Below, one piece after another: positions 9,652 through 13,840 of a DNA stretch of 13,840 nt. The stretch spans positions 1 through 13,840 of the forward strand of contig JAQIWT010000924.1 of the NCBI GenBank assembly GCA_034696485.1. The letters run 5' to 3'. The first letter of the stretch is position 1. Each line of letters starts with the position of its first letter. Source of the DNA: Isohypsibius dastychi (Eukaryota > Tardigrada > Eutardigrada > Parachela > Isohypsibiidae). The position numbers were made by a program, and so were the translations under genes. The notes below the pieces were generated by a model. That model did no database searches, was not told the DNA's origin, and saw nothing but the letters and a program-made list of their open reading frames with translations.

Positions 9652-9664
9652 TGGTCAAAGGTCA
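9652..9664 (+). promoter_or_regulatory. DR1-type nuclear receptor motif
   Basis: TGGTCA-A-AGGTCA is a direct repeat of the nuclear-receptor half-site with one spacer base, differing from the ideal at one position. It lies about 750 bases upstream of the glutamine synthetase start and 340 bases after the chitin deacetylase stop. HNF4/RXR-class receptors are known to prefer this spacing. Function here is untested. Confidence 0.35.
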
Positions 9665-9807
9665 AGTGAGTGTGAACACCATAGCGGAAGTATAATCTAC
9701 GGCGCAACGAACAGCGTGCCTGGATGGATCGGTTCTTGGAATCATGTATTAATGGTACAGTTTCCGCATCTGGCTTTCTTTTCCTTTATCGCTCTTGATT
9801 AACTGGA

Positions 9808-9815
9808 TATATAAG
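9808..9815 (+). promoter_or_regulatory. Possible TATA box
   Basis: TATATAAG matches the TATA consensus well. It could start a glutamine synthetase transcript with a long or spliced 5' UTR, about 600 bases before the start codon. The only nearby downstream frame is nine codons long, so it does not serve a visible gene of its own. Confidence 0.3.
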
Positions 9816-10281
9816 GTGAACCATCCATGCGAAAGTTAATGTTCGCAATTTCATAATTATGGATGCTGACACTACATGTGGGCTAACCTGGGTTTATTAG
9901 TTGGTTATATACATAAACGGTGGAACGCTTTAACGAAATCTTTGATTTATACCAATTTTAGCTTGCAATTCATATATAATTCGATTCATTCTACTCAGTC
10001 AGGAATAACAACATTTCGAGCTTAATGTCAAATAAGTTCGGTTTCAAGGCTTCGACTCGTTTTCTAGGACGAATTTCTAATCGTGGCATTTCCTGACATT
10101 CGTCCCATTTCCAATGTCAGTTCTATTTCCAGAAGCATGCATTGAGCACGTGCATGGCCCGAGGGCGTATTAGCTTTATTTTCATTCATTCACAGAACAA
10201 CGCGGAGAAGCCCATCCGTCAACTTCTTATCGCGCAATAGAAATACCGAAATACGAGACTGGCCGAACAGAAGCCCAGCTG

Positions 10282-10341
10282 ATGAAGTTGTCTTATCTAT
10301 CTTGGATCCGTGTAAATCAGCTGCTGCTTGGAAAGTCCTAG
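10282..10341 (+). other. Upstream open reading frame, 19 codons
   Basis: An ATG opens a frame [19 protein letters not shown] followed by TAG, 70 bases before the glutamine synthetase start codon. If the leader includes this stretch, scanning ribosomes would meet it first. Whether it is in the mature mRNA depends on where the 5' UTR is spliced; another acceptor-like site lies at about 10386, which would exclude it. Confidence 0.35.
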
Positions 10342-10411
10342 CAGTCGTCGAGCTTTCATCAAGCCAATTTTGATTTTCCTGATCAGCAAGTCTGCCATTG
10401 CTTTCGCGAAA

Positions 10412-12446
10412 ATGATTTCTTCACGGACAGTACCGGCTGAAACCAACAAAGGCATTCTCTATCGATACCTCGATCTTCCTGTGACTGGAGATCTAGTATG
10501 CGCTTGTTATGTCTGGATTGATGGAACCGGAGAATATCTTCGCTGCAAAACGCGCACTCTGGATTTCGTTCCAAAAACTCCCAAAGGTATGGTTTTGCAG
10601 ATTTAAAAATATTGCCAAATTTTAACAGTGATTCTTCGAATATAAACAAATTCGTCTTGACATTTTGTCGTGAATACGATTTGTTAGAATGCTAAATTCT
10701 CATTTGTTTGAGTATTATTGTAAATCGTTTCGGTTCGTTGAATCACTTTGTTGCAACGATGAAAACTCTCTTTGAATAACTGGTATATTAACTATTGGAC
10801 CGGAAACGACTCTGTTGGCATGTTTTTGTGTTTTTTTAAATGTGGAGTTGATTAATTGACGAGTTTTATAAAAAGTGACCTTTGCAGATTTGCCCATTTG
10901 GAACTACGATGGATCAAGTACCTACCAAGCGGAAGGCAGCAACTCAGACGTTTATCTCTATCCGTCAGCGATCTATCCTGACCCCTTTACTGGAGGAAAG
11001 AACATTCTTGTTTTATGCGAGACGTACAAATACAACAAGAAGCCGACTGGTGAGTTTCTAACTGGGACAATTTTCTTCGATATTGCTGATTAAGGTCAGA
11101 GCAAGTGACATGTGCTGACACTGCTGTTTTTGATGTCTAATTTAGAAAGCAATAAGCGGAAGACGTGCGCTGAGGTGATGGAGCAAGCGAAGGACTTTGA
11201 ACCTTGGTTTGGGATTGAGCAGGAATATACGCTGTTGGATGTCGATGGTCATCCTTTTGGTTGGCCCAAAAATGGATTTCCGGGACCGCAAGGTACGCAA
11301 TTTGATCTCTACAGATCGAATAGAATTTTTGGCGGCCTGAAAATTCATCCAAAAAAACTAACAGCTGTTAAAATGTCTGAACTTTTTATTTTGTCAATAA
11401 AATTTTCGGATTAAATTTCGCGCCAGTTATTTGTTATCTTTAGAAAATGTGCAGTGTGGGTTGAATTGTTTTTAGCACTGAGCCATTTTTTCTCTGTGTT
11501 GGTCTTCTTACGTGAAACAGGTTTCGTTTTGGTGCACTTTGCACAAATTCCATTACTTTGATAGGAATTACAATCGGTCGGTTTTGAGACTTTGGAATAC
11601 TGTTGATGTTTCCTAATGATGGCTGGATAACAATATAACCAACTGTGCGATTCTTGTAGGACCATACTACTGCGCCGTTGGAGCGAACAAGGTCTTTGGA
11701 CGCGATATTATGGAGGCTCATTATCGCGCCTGCTTGTATGCCGGAATTAAGATAGCCGGTACCAATGCCGAAGTTATGCCGGCGCAGTGGGAATATCAAG
11801 TTGGACCTTGCCTTGGCATTTCAGCGGTACAAACTAACTCTTGTCCAAAAAAAGATTTATCGTACTTTAAATTCGAGAAGACGTAATAAATTGTGATTTT
11901 CAGGGTGACGATTTGTGGATGTCGAGATATCTGCTTCATCGAGTCGCCGAAGATTTTGGAGTCGTAGTGACGTTGGATCCCAAACCGATGGTTGGCGACT
12001 GGAACGGAGCCGGAGCACATACAAATTATAGTACAAAGGATATGCGCACTCCCGGAAAAGGGCTGGCTGCCATCGAGGAAGCGATTGAAAAACTCGGTAA
12101 AGTCCACATGGATCACATCCATAATTATGATCCTAAGGGAGGAAAGGATAATGCCCGCCGTCTCACTGGCCGTCATGAAACTTCCAGCATCAACGACTTT
12201 TCAGCCGGTGTTGCTAATCGTGGTTGCAGGTTAGTATTTGTTGAGAATAAGATGTCGCCTTTTCTTGGTGGAATTTCGAAGCAATGCTAAACGATATATT
12301 TTTGTAGCATCCGTATTCCTCGACAAGTCGCCGAAGATGGGCATGGCTACCTTGAAGACCGTCGACCGGCTTCGAACTGCGACCCGTATTCCGTGATTGA
12401 AATTATCGTCCGAACTACTTGCCTGGACCAGACGATTAAATCATAA
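10412..12446 (+). CDS. GLUL: Glutamine synthetase (glutamate-ammonia ligase)
   Basis: Makes glutamine from glutamate, ammonia and ATP; eukaryotic type II enzyme, a decamer in the cytosol. Exons: 10412-10586, 10888-11049, 11146-11292, 11660-11826, 11904-12229, 12308-12446; 371 residues against 373 in human. The beta-grasp domain (about residues 25-110) holds [19 protein letters not shown] and [16 protein letters not shown] with Asp66. The catalytic domain keeps metal and substrate glutamates E137, E139, E199 and E206, the [15 protein letters not shown] and [17 protein letters not shown] segments (flap glutamate E309) and [14 protein letters not shown] (E342, R344). All catalytic motifs are present, so the enzyme should be active. 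The start is the first ATG after an in-frame stop, in GAAAATGA; there is no visible mitochondrial targeting extension. The C-terminus (DQTIKS) is shorter than in vertebrates. Introns of 301 and 367 bases (introns 1 and 3) contain nothing recognisable. Confidence 0.95.
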
Positions 12447-12591
12447 ACAGAAACAATTGGCTGAAGGCCCTTGTGAGGCTGTTTTTGTCAAAATATTTTT
12501 TATCCCTAGCGGCATATCTTTCTAGTTTCAATTCCAGACAGTTTTATCACTTTTATCGTTTTAAGGGGAAGTAATGCGGTCGGGCACCATT

Positions 12592-12597
12592 AATAAA
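12592..12597 (+). promoter_or_regulatory. Poly(A) signal for glutamine synthetase
   Basis: AATAAA occurs 145 bases after the stop codon and is followed within about 30 bases by T/G-containing sequence, the expected arrangement for 3' end cleavage. Confidence 0.65.
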
Positions 12598-12945
12598 GAG
12601 TACCCACTTTGAATCATCTGCAATGCAACTGTACTCTTATGTTTGCTCTGCAAGTGACGTGAGTCCGCTTCGCTTTGCAAGCGAGGTCAGAAATAAATCA
12701 AGCTCGTCAAAACATCCGTCAGCGGGTTTGCGCTCCAGATCGACACATAAAATAAAAATCCTTGATTGTTTTTATTTGAAAATGCAGCGGTATTCGTCGT
12801 ATCTATGGCGAAGAACGTTTTCCCTTCTAATCAACTGACCCTTCCCGTTTGTACCTGTGATAAATGGTCTGGTCAGCTCTTCCGTGTAGGAATGTGCAGT
12901 GCAATAACAACTTCCGTTTCCACGAAAGATGATTAGTTCTTCCTC

Positions 12946-12978
12946 TGTATTAATTTGCCCATATTGCAAATTAATACA
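12946..12978. repeat. Perfect 13-bp inverted repeat, 7-nt loop
   Basis: TGTATTAATTTGC (12946-12958) is exactly mirrored by GCAAATTAATACA (12966-12978) around the loop CCATATT. Each arm contains ATTTGC, resembling a POU octamer half, and TAAT homeodomain-type cores. It could be a paired transcription-factor site or an RNA hairpin; it is about 370 bases beyond the glutamine synthetase poly(A) signal and 430 before the next start codon. Confidence 0.7.
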
Positions 12979-13405
12979 CTTTTAAGTAATAACTCGTTGT
13001 TGTATTACGTACTTTTTCCCAGGACAGGAAATCAGGAATACACACCTTCACACCATTAAATTTTCTGGCTGCGTCAGCAATTTGCCAGCCCCGGCGCGAT
13101 TTCGGGATCGGTGATTGGACCTCCCAATTGCAATAAAGGCGGGCCAGACAGGTATTTTCCAAGTTAAGCGCAGGCCAGAACGAGAACGGTCATGTTTGGC
13201 TCTGGACTGGAAGAATCGGCTCTGCTCGCTGCCTCTGTCTCTCTGCTCGGCGATCGCCATTCAACGATTTCACTTTTGATGTCGACCTCCACTTTCGCTC
13301 GTTCTTTCCGCCATTATATTTTAGCTGAATCCGTGGCGCCGACCTTTTGATTCAAGGCATTCGCAAACTGCTTTTAAAGTTTTTAAATTTGTTGTACTGG
13401 TGAGA

Positions 13406-13840
13406 ATGAGTTCTGCTTTGAATTTGGGCCATAGTCTCGGTCTCGGTGGCAATCAAGAACCGTCCTCCTGGACTCCTCTCAACTTCCATGGCACCTGTGG
13501 AGACAGTCTGTTATCGGATGGATCCACTGGCAGGTTTTCTGCATCTTCGATGGAGTCCGAGGATGCCTCTGCAGTTGATATGAAGGTTGGTTCGGACTTG
13601 CGAGAAATGGAAAACTACTTCCTCTTAAATTCTTTCGTCTTTTCTCTCTGCAAGTTCTGTTCTTGAATTCTAGGAAGGGCGTGTGATTCTCAGAATGGAA
13701 GTTTCAAGCCTGGAACATTCGCACCTCATCGGCATCGGTGGAGAAAAAGTGCGGGAAATGAGGGCAATGTGCAGTTGTTTGATTCATTACCCGGATGGAA
13801 ACGAAAACGGCGCCAGTCCTGATTCTGGTCGCGCTTATCC
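13406..13840 (+). CDS. KH-domain RNA-binding protein, Bicaudal-C-like, 3' partial
   Basis: Bicaudal-C proteins bind mRNAs through tandem KH domains and control their translation and stability in development. Two exons are visible, 13406-13585 and 13674-13840, joined in phase 0 over an 88-base GT-AG intron. The donor (AAG|GTTGGT) is weak, but it is the only one that keeps the frame. Residues 1-60 are rich in Ser and Gly with no known domain. From residue 61 a KH domain follows: VILRMEVSSLEHSHLIGIGG, with the RNA-contacting GIGG loop at 80-83, and IHYPDGNENG. Bicaudal-C has the pattern VTLKMDVSxxEHSHxIGxGG followed by HIHFPDSN, which this matches well. The lead-in region normally found before this KH domain is absent or lies elsewhere. 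The KH call is firm; Bicaudal-C is the best but not certain identity. Confidence 0.7.

Larger units (their letters stand above)
9315..10411 (+). other. Spacer: CDA 3' UTR and glutamine synthetase 5' region
   Basis: This is the longest stretch without a gene and I see no coding exon in it. It holds a TGGTCAAAGGTCA direct repeat (9652-9664), a TATATAAG word (9808-9815) about 600 bases before the glutamine synthetase start, a GCACGTGC palindrome (10146-10153), a good splice-acceptor-like tract ending in CACAG at 10195, and a 19-codon upstream reading frame (10282-10341). These suggest a spliced 5' UTR for glutamine synthetase, but no donor could be fixed. No canonical AATAAA was found for the chitin deacetylase. 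Confidence 0.5.
12447..13405 (+). other. Spacer: GLUL 3' UTR and KH-gene promoter/5' UTR
   Basis: No supported gene on either strand; the small minus-strand frames have no family resemblance. The left part contains the glutamine synthetase 3' UTR and its poly(A) signal. A perfect inverted repeat lies at 12946-12978. The last 200 bases are more pyrimidine-rich, with a GGCGATCGCC palindrome at 13249-13258 and TATATTTTA near 13316, which could be the promoter and leader of the next gene. Confidence 0.55.

Noticed and set aside
9808-9870. A tiny gene after the TATATAAG word
   Set aside because: The first downstream ATG opens only nine codons, so there is no basis for a gene.
11440-11799. Minus-strand open frame of 119 codons
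   Set aside because: It overlaps the antisense of glutamine synthetase exon 4 and intron 3 and shows no family resemblance.
11796-12176. Minus-strand open frame of 126 codons
   Set aside because: It is the antisense shadow of glutamine synthetase exon 5 and its upstream intron.
13048-13260. Minus-strand open frame in the spacer before the KH gene
   Set aside because: Low-complexity Arg/Ser-rich translation with no recognised domain and no splice or poly(A) support.
1-13840. An operon of five same-strand genes
   Set aside because: Spacers are 0.7 to 1.1 kb, promoter-like and poly(A) signals lie between genes, and the functions are unrelated; no spliced-leader evidence is visible.

Overview
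The window is nuclear DNA from an animal. All five protein genes are split by GT-AG introns, most of them 52 to 132 bases long, and the encoded proteins are metazoan. The chitin deacetylase (chitin-binding domain, LDL-receptor class A repeat, polysaccharide deacetylase) has the domain order known from cuticle-making ecdysozoans such as arthropods. Together with short introns and gene spacing of 0.7 to 1.1 kb, this suggests a compact ecdysozoan genome, for example a tardigrade, mite or small crustacean. The phylum is an inference and cannot be settled from the sequence alone.

Layout, all genes on the + strand: (1) 1-1420, the 3' seven exons of a zeta-crystallin/quinone oxidoreductase (CRYZ-like), cut by the window start, with a poly(A) signal at 1684. 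(2) 2123-5894, a complete five-exon UBE4A-type ubiquitin E4/E3 ligase with a C-terminal U-box (about 1001 aa), probably with an untranslated first intron at 2010-2089. (3) 6570-9314, a complete ten-exon secreted chitin deacetylase (567 aa). (4) 10412-12446, a complete six-exon glutamine synthetase (371 aa), with a poly(A) signal at 12592. (5) 13406-13840, the first two exons of a KH-domain protein resembling Bicaudal-C, cut by the window end.

The genes do not form an obvious functional unit. The spaces between them hold UTRs, presumed promoters and a few short inverted or direct repeats; I see no tRNA, rRNA, CRISPR array or prokaryotic feature. The reading frames join exactly through every proposed splice, and each complete gene sums to a whole number of codons.

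The strongest unexplained structure is a 403-base foldback element in intron 3 of the UBE4A gene. It has two arms of about 164 bases that are about 97% complementary, a 76-base loop, and a candidate TTA target duplication. It looks like a MITE-type insertion, and because it is transcribed within the pre-mRNA it would fold into a long double-stranded RNA. Other points of interest are a stop-free, three-divisible UBE4A intron, phase 1-1 exon modules with a 30-base microexon in the chitin deacetylase, palindromes in its largest intron, and a perfect 13-bp inverted repeat between the last two genes. I found no evidence for an entirely new multi-gene system.
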